Shown here in pieces: positions 1-12,693 of a stretch of 64,000 nucleotides of DNA. Every line of letters begins with the position of its first letter. Position 1 is the first letter of the stretch. Origin of the DNA: Tubulanus polymorphus (Eukaryota; Nemertea; Palaeonemertea; Tubulaniformes; Tubulanidae); the NCBI RefSeq assembly GCF_964204645.1, contig NC_134028.1, positions 5,988,501 to 6,052,500 of the forward strand, read 5' to 3'. The notes beneath the pieces were generated by a model. It was not told the origin of the DNA and ran no database searches. It saw only the letters and a program-made list of their open reading frames with translations. The translations under genes were made by a program, and so were the position numbers.

Positions 1-285
1 GAAAATATTGATTTCAAATGCGAGAAAGCCCACGCAAAAGCATCCATTTTTGGAAGCGTACTAGCAAATGCCACTTCGTGGGGTCACTGCAAAAACGAAT
101 TTTCAAATTTCTAGATTTGATACGCCGTGAGCCTGAGGCAGACCCCGAGGTGGTGCGATAAAATCTAGGCCGACTAGCTCAACAGCATTCAGTATGAGCG
201 GATTCATGAAAAGATACAGCATCAAGATTATTCAATGTTTCCGCTGTGTGAGATGATTCATAATGTGAAATAGCAGCATAGACGA

Positions 286-440
286 AACCAAGCATCACTG
301 ATAAAATGACCCACAAAACCAAGCATCACTGATAAAATGACCCACAAAACCAAGCATTACTGATAAAATGACCCACAAAACCAAGCATCACTGATAAAAT
401 GACCCACAAGACCAATCATCACTGATAAAATGACCCGCTA
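286..440. repeat. 31-bp tandem repeat, five copies
   Basis: Five head-to-tail copies of a unit beginning AACCAAGCATCACTGATAAA and ending TGACCCACAA, with only a few substitutions and the last copy most diverged. Copies are directly adjacent without spacers, so this is a minisatellite and not a CRISPR-like array. Confidence 0.85.
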
Positions 441-983
441 AATCTGGCCCCGTGTTCCCTGCACTTGTAATATCAATAAAACGAATGTCTGATCGGATAT
501 AAACCATTGTCTTTATTCATATATTCATTTTTTATTTCTCGGTGCGTTACAGTACGAAGCATGAAGCGCATAGTAATAACACAACTGTGAACGAGGGGCG
601 TTAATTTCTCATCACAACCGACGAGTAAGAGCCTCGGCTTGACATACGGTGTCAGCTTATCATCAGAACTTATCATCCCGCGATATAATTCGCAATTACA
701 CGGACCAGCATCGCATCTACTACACGGAAAGTCTGGAATGACCAATCATGTTGACGAGCTGTGATGTAAACATCTAAGCGGAATAGAAGAATCAAACACT
801 TACTGTAGATAATGAAGAATTCCCACAATCGAATTTTATATTTATTTTTCAGTCAATGTTCGGCCGTTGATTGACAGCCATCATCAGGTGGAGTTTTCCA
901 ACAGCAGAAACATGGTTTCATCTAAATAGATTCTGTTGTATAACATTCAATTGTGGGATATTCATTTATCTAGAACCTTTAGG

Positions 984-1093
984 CCTAACCCTTTCAGTGC
1001 ATCTACACCCCAGTGCGGTGTATAAATCGGTGATGGATTACGCTGGTACATCGCACTTTAGGGTATTAATCAGTCAGCACTGATAGGATTAAT
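984..1093. mobile_element. Decayed copy of the TTAA MITE
   Basis: It shares AACCCTTTCAGTGCATCTACACC and the following GTGCGGTGTATAAATC block with the element at 8848-9149, then jumps to a right end resembling GCACTGATAGGATTAA. It appears internally deleted, and its left target site has decayed from TTAA to CTAA. Confidence 0.55.
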
Positions 1094-1319
1094 CTAAAAA
1101 CACCGCTCTGCTGGTAAACTTATGAAGCTGTGCGGGTTCGTACATACTAAAAATAATCTACAAAATTCCATGACTTTCCAAGACCTTTCTTCCTAATTTT
1201 CCATGTTATTTCCAGACACGTAGGCCCTACCTCCAAAATTCTATGATTTCCCAGACGTCTAGGGAAATTTCAACTCGGCAACCTAACCAATAGGCCTAAC
1301 AGTCGAGCAAGGCATACCT

Positions 1320-1496
1320 TTACCTAAATGGTTCTCCCAAGAACCCTGTCAAGAACCATTTGATAATATTGAAAGGGTTCTAACAAGAACCCTTTATACG
1401 AAATGGTTCTTCAAACCTTTAGGGGTTCTCCCTGGGAGGCAAGCCCAAGAACCCCTAAAGGTTCTACGGTAGAACCCTTTGTTCTAAGAGTGTAGA
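1320..1496. mobile_element. Non-autonomous element rich in AGAACC motifs
   Basis: A 170-base block built from repeated GGTTCT/AGAACC words in both orientations, ending TTCTAAGAGTGTAG. It resembles short non-coding DNA transposons seen in many animal genomes. The left boundary is uncertain. Confidence 0.35.
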
Positions 1497-2230
1497 TTCC
1501 CGAAGATGAAATGTTTGTCATAGGTCATCAGAGGCAACAAAAAGATGTGCATTCAATAAAGACTAGAAAATATCATCATAACACCAAAAATTCTACTAAA
1601 GCGCTGAAATTCCCTAACTTTCAAACACCTGGAAAACAAATTTCTATATAACGATTTCCCAGGATTTTCGCTGTCCACGGAACCCTGCGCGCACTTCCAA
1701 CTCCAGGATCTCAGGAGAGAAATCATCATCATCGCCGAAACAAAGAATCGATATCTTATTAACGAGGGTACGAAAGTAAGTTAATTAGAGAGACGTGGTA
1801 CTCTTAACTAACGCACGCGCGCGCAAAGTGGCGAATCCAATAAATGGACAGAGAACACCGATGCACATTTAAACGTATCGCCAGTCGATACAGAATTGAT
1901 ACAAATCAATTACAGGTTCATTCGTATTTATCGAAGGCCGAATAGAAAGTTTCGTTGATGTACGCCGGGCAATAATCGACGACGACAGCCATGTTCTTAG
2001 AAGAGATGAATGAATTCACGCATTAATCACTCGTGCGCAAAGCCGGAGATATACGCAACATCGATGAGTGTGAGAAGGGGTTAGAACTGAAACGTCTCGG
2101 CCTTGAATGAAGTTGTATCCGGCATCTCCTTGAACAATCGCGATAACAATAACAGGAAAAGTTAATTACTATGTTTTTACACATTCGAGCCATCCAACCT
2201 TACCAGAGCTAACCATCAAATTGAACAATT

Positions 2231-2457
2231 TCCACCCAATTATAAATTCCCTGATTTTTCCCTGCGATTACGAAAAATTTCCTGAGTGAATCGAGAGAAA
2301 TTTCTAGGCTTAAAAAATTCCTCTTTCCTTGAATCGCGTACTGATAAAGAAACACGCGGTCAATAGCATTATCCCCTATTATCATTCCTTAGAGTTTTTC
2401 AGGTTTTTATTAAAATTTGTCAAATTCCCTGAGTTTTCCCAGTCAGTGGCCATCCTG
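2231..2457 (-). mobile_element. CAGGGTGGCC-family MITE, copy 1
   Basis: It contains AAATTCCCTGA, TTTCTAGGCTTAAA and a right end GTGGCCATCCTG matching other copies near 17015, 20738, 23620 and 30282. The family consists of AT-rich non-coding DNA dense in CAGGGAAT/ATTCCCTG words. Confidence 0.5.
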
Positions 2458-5400
2458 TTGTAAGCTTCATGATCCAAACAACCTTCCTTGCCAGAGCTAA
2501 CAAATTCTACAATCCAAACGATTAATTTCGTCTAAAGAGCATTTTTATTTCACAAAAGAGGTGGATCCAGGGCCAGTATTTTTGGACGTTCCAATTGACG
2601 TGGAACATGCCCCAGTGGTGCCTCCGCAGAAAATGTATACTCTGGCTTTACAAGCGATATAATACCAATCTTCCTCTTTAAGCAAGATATCACTTCTGTA
2701 TTTCAATTCCCAATCCGGCAAATCCAGCCCGAATCCGCCCCAGAAGCAACAAATTAATCATGAATTTAAATTCTCCAAGCTAACATGGTTATAATCTACA
2801 GCTGCTGAAATATTTATCGCATTCACACTAGCTGCACACTCAATAAATATTCATATAATCATCTAGCTATTCGTGAGATGTATAGATACCTATTAAATAG
2901 CCTACAGTCAATCAATAAAATTATAAAGAATATAAGAAGCAGAGGTTGCCGTTTCCATGCAAGCTCTTGGCCGAATTCTGAAAATCGATAATCCATTCAA
3001 CCGTGATAACTGCTGATAAGACGGAATATACACGATAGGTAATTACCTTATAAAGGTAAGGACAGTCACTTCATACATATATAATTACCACATCTAGACG
3101 GCTAGCTTTATCTACCGGTATCAATAAGATATCCCATTTCCGCTGCATTCCCGGAGATGAGGGGTTGAGATGTGTCAGGTGCTAAGCCAGACACAATATA
3201 GACCCTAAACCAAGCCTCTGATATCATTAGCCTATCATTCCAATAGGATTTATACCCAATTAATAACACTGAAAATGACCTAGGTTCTAAGTCACGCTGA
3301 AGACAAATTCGTGAATTTAGATCCACTATCACAAACACAAACGTAATTTACATAATTCGCCGACATGCAAGTCGACTTTTATTAGGCTATATCATCTAAA
3401 TGCTGGGGCAGAATAAATGTTCAAATCGAATGTGGTTCAAATTGTTTACTAAGACGGGAAGGTCAGACGAGCAGGGACACTCATTCAGTACTACATAGCC
3501 TTTAACACAGCAGGTTTACAGTTCCAGTAGAATAGTAACGATTGGTTATCGGTGCACCTAAGCTGTTACCGTAGTACCGCCTTTGTATTTATTCAGTAGG
3601 CTTGGAATAATCCTGTATTTTGGACATATAAGTACTACTAGCCATAGCCAGGGCATGCCTGGGCACTGCAATATCCAAAACAAAATCAGTCAACAGTAGT
3701 TAGCCTAAAGTAGGCCTAAACCCTAACCTGTCATATAGGCCCTAGACTAGTCAAATACAAAAATTGTCAAATGAAAATTACTCAAATGAGTCAAAAATAT
3801 TAATCAATTATAAAGATTTGATGTAACCCAGTAGTAATATTCTCTACATCCCCATGGGCAAAAAATGTTAGCCTACCAGTTTATTTCTTTTCTCTTTTAA
3901 ACTGGAAAATCTCATCTATTTCACACATGAAACTTACCATCAACAGCGTGGGAGCAATAAAATGCTGATTGCACAGTTGGCCATATTATCCTATGACTTT
4001 TCCAAACAAGCTGAAATACGCGAAAAAAGAAATTGCATTATTAATATTAGGAAGTTGGAACAAGATATAACAGGCCACTTCAGAATCGGCATAGGCCCAT
4101 ATTGACACTTCAGTACCTAACAGTTGAATGTATGAAAATGGCTCATTCTAAAAGAAATCTATCATCCATTCATCATATACAAATGTACTACCAGCAACAT
4201 TTTTAAATCTGCACTATTTCTATGCATTATTTCTAAACCGGAAAGAAAAATGTTCGAACACCTCAAAACGAGTTGTTTCTTTTTTTGTTGTTAGATCCGA
4301 GACGATTCTTAATCTTAATAGAAGTTCATACTGCACTTTTTATAACGCGACATATCAGGTATATCCACCGCTTGGTAAGCTTAATGTATACTTTAATACG
4401 AACAATTAAATGTTTACCTACCAAACACTTCGCTTTCGGCTGGTGTGCCGCGATACTTTTCAGTAAAATCGCGCTGGAAGATATCCCTGCAAGCCCTCTC
4501 GCTGCCATTTTTACTATGATTTTAGTTACGCTTGTCATCGCATTGGAAACGAGGGCACCACCTCCTTGACACGGGTGATTATGTATCTATGCACCGTTAA
4601 AAATTATCAGAATTACTAAATCATGGAAACGCACCAGTATTTTTAAATCTAGCCAAATTTTGTTTGTTTCAAAATGTTTAAATGAGATCGTCCATTTATG
4701 CAAGTCAAATAAAATCTCTTGTTTAAATGCTTATATTGTTGATTTTTGTCCTTATTGATTTTATGAAATATTGTATCCTCTACAAACCTTGGTCAGAAAG
4801 TAATTGACTGTTGCATTATTGTAATTGATTCATCAGGTTGGTTCAACACACATTTTTGGGATCGACCGCGACATCCTCTTAGCTGGGTTAAGTCACAGTA
4901 ATCAGCAAAATGTGAGCCGAGCCATTCTAGCCCATCCTTGGTACATTGCCTGCAGTGGATTTTATGGCTATAACAACCGTGTCAATCACACACAATTGAA
5001 AACAAACAAATAAACACTAATCTTTACCAGTAAATGGCACTTCTCAAAAATATATTATCGCAAAAATTATAGTTGTACAAAATAATTCTTTTCATAATTA
5101 TGACATCGATCGCATCATTTTATATTTTGAGCTAAAAATCTTTTTCGAGACGACTGAAAAAATTTCATTGACAAAAAATCGAAAATAAGTTCATTCTATT
5201 CACAGTTCAGCAGAACCGATGCATAAATCATCATAAAATCAATTTTAAAGAAGCTCATGAAATATCTAGATACGACTAATAGAGTAAAATTGCGTTTTTT
5301 CATTCTTATGAACCGAATTTCATTTTACAGTAGAGTATTAAGCTACGCTCAAGTTGGATCATTTTGATGAAAAATTGTCCAAAATTGTTGGATGCAATAC

Positions 5401-6429
5401 AACAAGCACCAGAAAAATATCTTAACAATATATTATTTAATTTGTATACTTATCATTTGTATAGTAGGAAAAGCCTTTCTTTTGATATACTTTATATATT
5501 CAAATTCCGAGTTGACTTGAGCGGAGTCAACTGTAATGATGATAATTATATTTATTTACAAGTTATTGACCATAAAATGTACAAAACAAACAACTAAAGC
5601 ATCAACAACATTTAATATTATTCAGACATTTTATATCTTTTTATAGATTGCATAAAATACTTTTATTACACTTAGACATAAATTGAAAAATAATCCATTC
5701 CTATACATAGGCTTTAACTTTACCCAAGGAGTCACTGAGTTTGTCACTAGCAAACTAATCATCAGTTTGTGTTTTTAACAGAAATGCAGTCACTGAGAAA
5801 ATGCTTTCGTTGAAAAAATATTTTTTCAAAAATGCTAAAAATACTGGTCTTGACAAGTTATGTCAAAAGCTGTGAATGCAACATTAATCTTTTTAGTTTA
5901 TCAAGATAAATGCTTTTAAATACTGGAAAATCTTTAAAAAATATCATGTACAAAATTTATGGAAGACTTTCAATTGTTATAAAAATAATCAACAAATCTC
6001 ATGTTAAGGAATTTTGTGTTTTTTTCAACAATTTTGTGGAATGTTGAGCAAAATGCAGCATTTTAACCTCTTCAATGTATCAAGTGATACAAGAGGGAAG
6101 TGTACTATAGCGCGACATCATAATACACCATGACCGGGTGATTGAATAAAATTTATTTCTGAAAGTGGGTTAACAATACTGAGTATTACCGGTATTCTAT
6201 TGAAATGTAAACATCTTAGATGGGTAAAATCTTTCACAGACGGCAAAAATCGCATCCTCCCACACTAGCCCGAGTGCGCAGCTTAGATGATGTCATTATT
6301 AGCCAAGCAGAAATCCTGTTTTATTTTAGCCCGGGTTTTTCCGGTTATAGTTTATCTGTGAAATTCTCCTCAGCAATCATACAACGGGCAATCTGATTGG
6401 CGCCGTAATTTTTCTTGCAGCAAACCTGC

Positions 6430-6505
6430 GCTCCTGGTCTAGTGTGACAGGGTTCGTGCTGTGACTGAGTCCATCAGGTTCAAATCCCTGCTGAGTCGAA
6501 AAAAT
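6430..6505 (+). repeat. tRNA-like fragment (SINE head?)
   Basis: It has TGGTCTAGTGTGACAG, resembling an A box, followed at tRNA-like spacing by CAGGTTCAAATCCCTG, a good B box. No clean cloverleaf was found. It overlaps the stop region of the PIDD-like gene, so it may contribute its 3' end. Confidence 0.35.
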
Positions 6506-6514
6506 CGAAAATCA

Positions 6515-9500
6515 CTAGCAAACTGACCGTTCGCTGGGGGTAATACCACGACAAAACTTGCGTGCCACACCGGACAAAGCATTCTCGCAAAGCAGCCGAT
6601 AAATATGTCCATATTTGCATTTTTTCGGGTAGCGCTCTTGGAATTTTAGCAGCATTTGATACGCGCATTCGCGGGTGTCGTCTTTGTTCGCGTGTTGAAT
6701 GCAGAGCAGATCTTCTTCGGGTAAATTCAACGAACGCCCGAACGATTTCCACGACTGCAACAATCCCTCGGATATACGCCACATATCCGACGTCGAGATT
6801 TCCTGCCGGTTTTCGAGGATGCTCTGTTCGTCGAACGAGTTGTCGCTGAGCGGTTGTTGTTCGTCCTCGACGGATTGTCGTCGATTTCTTTTGGCAGACG
6901 GACCGGGACTTTCTCGGTTGATCGAACGTTTTCTTTTCGGAGTTGAATTACTGTTTGGTTTACAGCCTAAAGAGAATAAATCATCGATTCGTGAGTGAAT
7001 TTTCTAAGCACAATCAGAGCCGTATTTGGTAGAGTGGTAGAGTGCCCACTTGCATCTGCTTGTCTGCTTGTACCCTTATCCAAAATCTTTCTGTATTCAT
7101 ACAGTAGATTCCACCTAAAGAGTTAGCACCAGGACCCAAATGTTACCGAGACAAATACCGGTAGGCCTATATGAATTTTGGTATATGAAATATTATCGTC
7201 ACATCCAATAGAAATCTATTGTAGAAATCCTTCACTTGGGACTGACAAGCATTGCTATAGGCCTGACAGAGTTGTTAGGGCCTATAAGAATAATTGTTAC
7301 ATCTGTGTTTAATTCTAGGTAACTAACTGCCCTTTTTAGGATTTTTCTCCCCCTCCCTCATATTCAAATGCTAAATACGACCATGTGCGAGAGCTTCAAG
7401 TAACTTTCAAATACATAAACGAGGAACTGATCTCTGACTGACTAATTGAACTTACCCAGTCTACTGATCACTTCGCTTAAACTCTCATCGAGATCATCTT
7501 CTTCTAAACTGCTGTCGATTTTCTGCGGTGGATCCTTAATCTTGAAGCCGATCTGATCGAGACTTCGGTCGTCCTTGACGCCGTTCGCGTTCAGGCGAAT
7601 ATTACGCCCGACCTCGTATAATGCCTGAACGAACTCGTCGGGAGTTCCGCCGCGAGTTTGAAATATGCTCAGCATGAACGCGAACGGGTCCATCGTCGAG
7701 CCGAGTTTATGGTTGACCTCGTGAGCAGTGAAACCGAGGTGTTTCGCGAAAACTTTCCAATTATCGTCGTTGTTGATGCCCAACATACCTGAAATGAGAA
7801 ATTCATATTCATATAGAAAAGAAAAGAAACGTTTTTCAAATCCACTTCTTACACTACCATAGGCAACATTTATATGTTCTGCATAATTAGTACAACAAAA
7901 GAGTTCATAGTGTCCATGACAAATATTATCTAATGACTTTCAAGGCCTATTTTGACTCGGATTACAGCACTTGAACTGTCATGCTTAAGCCAGGAATCAT
8001 GAAATCTACATTTTTCAGGCATTCCAGATTTCAAGAGCTGCTGTAAAAGTGAAGTTATATAATTGGATCTGCAGATGATAAATTATGTCTGATGCCGAAT
8101 GATTTAAGGATTCTAGAGCCTATTCCACGATAATCATGTCCTTGAATTGACCCATTCCCATTATAACTTATAAGGACCTTCAAGGACTGCTATGAACCCG
8201 GCAATGAGGATTAGAGATTTTTCAATGGAGAACACCGAACCCAGAACTTACTGGCTAATTCTTTTACAGCTAATAATGACCACCTGTCAGTCGAGTCGAG
8301 TAACGTCTCAGCTTCATTTCCACTCTACAGAATAAATAAACACAGAATCACTCTAGCACTTATCAGTTATAGGAAGATAATCAATCATTGTGATGGATAT
8401 AGTACCTTAGTGAGATTGAATTCAAACAATGGCTCCATTACTCCAGCCTGGACCATCCTTTCAACTATCACTTTACCAAATACTCCCTTTTCTTTGACGT
8501 TTCCCTTTGAAATTCGAAAGAAACCTCATCATTTTCAACGTCATCATCGATAATAAACAACGTTCAAACATTTTAGGGTTTAGCGACCTCACCTTGTAGA
8601 CGCAAGCGAATTGTTTTTCAAATTCTCGTCCTCGAAAACCGAATTCAACTTTTCTCAGTTCTTGCTCTTCGCCGTTTTCGACATCTGCCTCAAAAACTTC
8701 CGATTTCAAACGAATTACTATTGCACCTGAATAACAAGAAAATCATTTTTACAAATGTTTTCAAACTGGAGGAAGATTTAAATCAAAAGACATCGTACTT
8801 TTATAAGGTTGGCATAAAATAGGACCCAGAACTCCACAGTTGTGAGATTAACCCTTTCAGTGCATCTACACCGCAGTGCGGTGTATAAATCAGTGATTGA
8901 CTTTGCTAGTACACCACACTGCAGTGTATCAACGTATTTGGTAATTAGTTTTAATCAATCCAATAAACGACTGCAGCACCCGTCAAACACTCTTGAATAT
9001 AAGTACCGGTAACTAGCAATACACCGCAGGGCAGTGTAGACTATAGCAGTATGCCCATTATTCAATGTACTAGGGAGGAATTTTTCAAAAATTTTAAAAC
9101 TAACTCCAGCACTTTCAGGGTATTTACTAGTCAGCATTGAAAGGGTTAAGTTCAATTCAATTGTTTAACAAAATGCTGAACCGCAAATGAACCTCGCAAA
9201 TGTGCAACTGGGTCCACATTGTGTCTGGTGCATATACCTGGTTTGACCATCCTCGGTCTGAGACTTCCGCCGACGCGATGCCGATAATTACCGACCTCCG
9301 GGAATCGCTTATCGCTACGATAGCAAATCACCTCCAGTCCGAACGATTTCGAGTCGACGTTCTCGTCCATCATTCCTTGACACATCATCGAAAACTGAAT
9401 GTACGGATAAACGTACGAAACGCCGATCTTACACTCGTACAAACTCGACGCCAGACAATCCCACATCGCTCGATACCACGAAAAATGCGGCACGTTCATT

Positions 9501-11440
9501 TCTAAACTATAATTACCGTTGGCGCCAACGGCGATGCGGTAATCAACGTGGATCCGTTCCCATTGCAACGGCTCTGTTTCGTCGGTATCGCTGCACCAAA
9601 GCGTTATTTGATTATGCGGATTCAAATTCAATCGATTCATGATCGTCAGACAATCGGGTATCGGTAGCTTCAGCGTGACGGGCACCGTCGCGTCGCGTCG
9701 AAACCGACAACCGTGCGGCGCGAGATATACGACCGGAGTCGCGAGAGCGCGTGGCGCGTCGTTCGAAAAATCTAAACAATACGGCTCGTCTCCGTAGACG
9801 ACCTTTATCCGCGCGTCGATATCTTCGACTAGCGACCCTCGCGGAAAATTCACCTCCACGTCTTCGACCTCGTTTACTCTCAACGCGCCGCCGACGTCGG
9901 CTTCAATGCGCCGCCGCGCCACCGGGTACGACTTCTTTACGATCACCGTAAACAGACTGAAATGCCAGGTCTTTATGCAAACGCGATCGTCCTTCAAAAC
10001 GAAACAATCGCGGTCCATCTCGCACCAATCGGTCGGTTCGCCGACTCCGGAATCGCTACACAAGCAAATAATCTCATTACCCGAATCGACCGGTACAGCT
10101 AGAGGTATATCCAAAATGGCCGGTTGACTTTGATAGAATTTTGTTCCGTGCGGCTCTAAACTGACGACCTGACTAGCCTGCGTCGCTCGATCCGATATAT
10201 CTGGCGCATACGACAAATCTTCAACGATATCCAATTCGAATAAATCGTTGGCGTAACCGGAGAGATTTTTCGCCGGGATCGAAACGGCGACGTTTTTATA
10301 CTTGAGTCGTTTCGTGCCGCTGTTCGTCACGAATTCGCGGCATTCGCCGATTTCGTCAGTTTCCGAATCGTCGGAGCAGATCTCGAGGAACGACCGATTC
10401 AGCAAATCCGAATCGGAGTCGTCGATATCGCTGGCGTCGCCGATGCTGCCGTGGTCGCCGTAAACGCTGTCCGTATCGTCGGTCGCGCCACTGCAAATTC
10501 CGATCGAGCATTTCTCATCGGTCGGCGTGGCCAACGATCCGTAATCGCTTGTGACACGCGGTGTCGTACCGCCCGATGCCGGAAACAAGTTTCTCGGGCG
10601 AAAAGATGCGTTCGCCGATGCCTCGGTTGGAACGCTACAATGCGACGAATCGATAACGACAGCTTTCATCGGTTCTAATTTCGGCTTCGTGAATTCCAAA
10701 TCGTCGTCTGGTTTATGATGATTGAAGGTGAATTTTGACGGTAATCCGTCGAAGCTGAACGCGCGACGAACGCGAGACACGTGCTGCTGCTGCTGCTGCT
10801 GTTTGGGTTGTTCATTTTCCTTGTCTTTTTTCGGCGTTACGCGTAATTTCAAATTGCGCAATTCGTCGAGAAACGAATACTCGGCGTTGTTCGCATCGTT
10901 GTCGTCGCAACTAGGAACGTGAACGTCGATTTTGAAATGTCTCCGTAACGCGACGAGACCGCCGAGGAACTCGTCTTTCGGCACGTTCGCGATCGGGTTT
11001 TTCGAAATGAAGAATTTTCGCAATCGCGGCAAATACAATATCAACTCGTCCAGATGACCGATCAGATTGCCGGAAAAATTCAAATACTGCAACAGTTGAA
11101 GTTTTATTAAAGACGCGGGAATGAATTTTATTTCGTTATGAGAAACGTCGAGATGTTTCAACTTTTTCAAACACTCGATGCTCGAAGAAACCTCTTGTAA
11201 CGCGTTGTGCGTAACCGTAAGGTGTTCAAGATTCACCAGCGCCCATAAACAAAACGGTAACTGCTTCAAAACATTATGACTGAGGTCTAATTTCGACATA
11301 GTCGTTATTAACGGTTCTTGGCACAACGACGGCGGAATCGAAGATAAATTCGACCCGCGTAGTTTGACGTCTTTTTTCTTCCATTTTTTCGCCTCGATGA
11401 CTACGCTTTCTACATAAGATATACCCCTTAAAGGAAGCAT
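6515..11440 (-). CDS. PIDD1-like: PIDD1-like protein (LRR-ZU5-ZU5-UPA-death domain-death domain)
   Basis: Six coding exons on the minus strand: 11440-9193, 8726-8593, 8504-8406, 8324-8252, 7788-7456, 6966-6515; 3339 bases, about 1112 residues. The start is the ATG at 11440, because an in-frame TGA lies just upstream; GTG at 11455 is not a real start. Seen in the translation: about five leucine-rich repeats (residues 45-160), a low-complexity acidic/polyQ linker, two ZU5 domains (about 375-495 and 505-655), each ending in His-Phe-Ser (Ser about 495 and 654), a UPA-like region, a first death domain (about 835-920), a basic linker with KRKR and KRNRR, and a second death domain at the C-terminus. 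In vertebrate PIDD1 the HFS sites are autoproteolytic and the single death domain recruits RAIDD (caspase-2) or RIP1. The second death domain is not part of vertebrate PIDD1. The first donor (GTTCAT) is weak but gives a clean frame. A UNC5/ankyrin-type relative is less likely because of the LRRs and HFS pairs. Confidence 0.85.
8848..9149. mobile_element. TTAA-flanked MITE (piggyBac-type)
   Basis: The segment is bounded by TTAA on both sides, with inverted ends CCCTTTCAGTGC (left) and the complement of GCATTGAAAGGG (right). TTAA target duplications are typical of piggyBac-like elements. It has no coding capacity and sits in PIDD-like intron 1, starting 42 bases beyond the exon 1 donor. A related, decayed copy is at about 984-1093. 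Confidence 0.65.
9479..9487 (-). other. Second HFS autoproteolysis motif (end of ZU5-2)
   Basis: The codons read His-Phe-Ser in the context PHFSWY at the end of the second ZU5 domain. Human PIDD1 has an HFSWY-type site at the corresponding place, whose cleavage yields the pro-death PIDD-CC fragment. Both sites being intact suggests the two-step processing is ancestral. Confidence 0.7.
9956..9964 (-). other. First HFS autoproteolysis motif (end of ZU5-1)
   Basis: The codons read His-Phe-Ser in the context KTWHFSLF at the end of the first ZU5 domain. In human PIDD1, cleavage between Phe and Ser at the corresponding position yields PIDD-C. Cleavage here is inferred from the conserved motif and position. 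Confidence 0.7.
10782..10801 (-). repeat. CAG/CTG microsatellite coding a short polyglutamine
   Basis: A run of GCTGCT units on the plus strand reads as about seven glutamines in the PIDD-like linker between the LRRs and the first ZU5. It lies in a region without other domains and is likely length-polymorphic. Confidence 0.8.
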
Positions 11441-12486
11441 ACTGTAGCGCCACACCTTATTTCCACGCTTAATTCACCTGAAATATTTCAGAGTTTTTAT
11501 TAAAGCTGACCATACCCTAACCACAACAAGACAGACAAATCACTAAATACCACCAGCACACAAGCTTAAGTCTGACACCCATGGCTAATACATTGTTATA
11601 TTTTCATGGTCTATATCACCTATAGACAGTATCCAGTTGATGCCCATTCAGAAACAGAAAACATCAATTTTTCAAATTATAGTAACTATCAACATAACTC
11701 AAACAACATAATTAATAGTAACCCAATTGAAATTATTCCACAGGGACCAGGGTGACACGAGATGCTTAATTAGCAAACCTATTCATCAATTGAATAGGAA
11801 TAAATTAGCTTCTCTTCCACAAACTAGGCCTACAATAATTAGGCTTGAGGAGAGGGCCTAACTGAAATAATACCCCCAACTTTTCTATACTATTCAAGTC
11901 TAGAGAATTAGGCTAATTAGTTCCACATTTCCATACTGTCAGTACAGTCTAGATCGGAGGGCTAGGCCTCATGTAGCATGTAAACAGTAAATAAATCATA
12001 TCTCAAAAAAGGACTACGTCACACACATATTCTTGCATCTCATCTTGCTGAACCTTAAGTGAGATCTGACTGAGGATTTGCCAGATCCTGTGGTACCTGG
12101 CAGGTGCTGCCGCGCTGCTCAACGCTCCCCCAACACCAGCACAGCAGCAAGCTCTGACTGACTGACTGACTCTGGACTGACTGACGTGTGACGACGTAAA
12201 ATTCAAGAAAAAGGTCTTGCGTGATGCACATTACCCGATGACAACGTTAGATTCGACTGATTATGGTACACTGTTAATAAATTCAATACTTACATCAACT
12301 TTCAGTATCCTCCTACGGTGCATAAACATGGAACGCATCCCTTTGTGAAAAAATGAAGAATTAAAAATTTTCGAATCTAGCAACAAAGCGCCACCTGCAG
12401 GGATTCTGTCCTCACATGCCACTAATTCAATTAAACTTTATTGTCATGATTAAACAACAAAAATTTAATGTTATCAAAATATTATA

Positions 12487-12507
12487 CAGTGGAACCTCGT
12501 TATAACG
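12487..12507 (+). mobile_element. Pogo/Tigger-type terminal repeat
   Basis: CAGTGGAACCTCGTTATAAC preceded by TA is typical of the termini of Tigger/pogo DNA transposons. Only this end is clear; the opposite end was not found. Confidence 0.4.
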
Positions 12508-12590
12508 ATTTACCCGCTATTTTACAAATCTAAAATTCTCCTAATATAGGGCAATTTTTATAAATTTCATCCTGCGAGTAATATTTGTAC

Positions 12591-12651
12591 CAGTGGCAGT
12601 GGGATTGTGTGTTACAACCACTACTAGGTTGTAACGCACAAAATCCCACTG
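12591..12651. repeat. Inverted repeat (hairpin)
   Basis: Arms near CAGTGGGATTGTGTGTTACA and its imperfect complement (TTGTAACGCACAAAATCCCA) are separated by about 7 bases. Probably a small fold-back element. Confidence 0.6.
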
Positions 12652-12693
12652 GTAAAAATGTATTTGCAAATTCTACCACAGTTCAGAGCTAAA

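Larger units (their letters stand above)
1..6514. other. Gene-poor flank, repeats and possible PIDD-like 3' UTR
   Basis: I see no convincing gene here. The region holds the 31-bp minisatellite, two decayed inverted-repeat elements, a short repeat rich in AGAACC (about 1320-1500), and a copy of the CAGGGTGGCC family at 2231-2457. The right edge should contain the PIDD-like 3' UTR; a minus-strand AATAAA lies near 6319. Open frames at 473-745 (minus, Cys-rich) and 4273-4569 (plus, hydrophobic) were not recognised. Confidence 0.5.

Noticed and set aside
286-440. CRISPR-like array
   Set aside because: Units are directly adjacent with no unique spacers, and the genome is eukaryotic.
4273-4569. Small hydrophobic membrane protein
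   Set aside because: No splice, homology or codon support, the opposite strand is also open, and it lies in repeat-rich DNA.
11441-11455. GTG start five codons upstream for the PIDD-like protein
   Set aside because: An in-frame TGA lies upstream and nuclear animal genes start with ATG; the ATG at 11440 is used.
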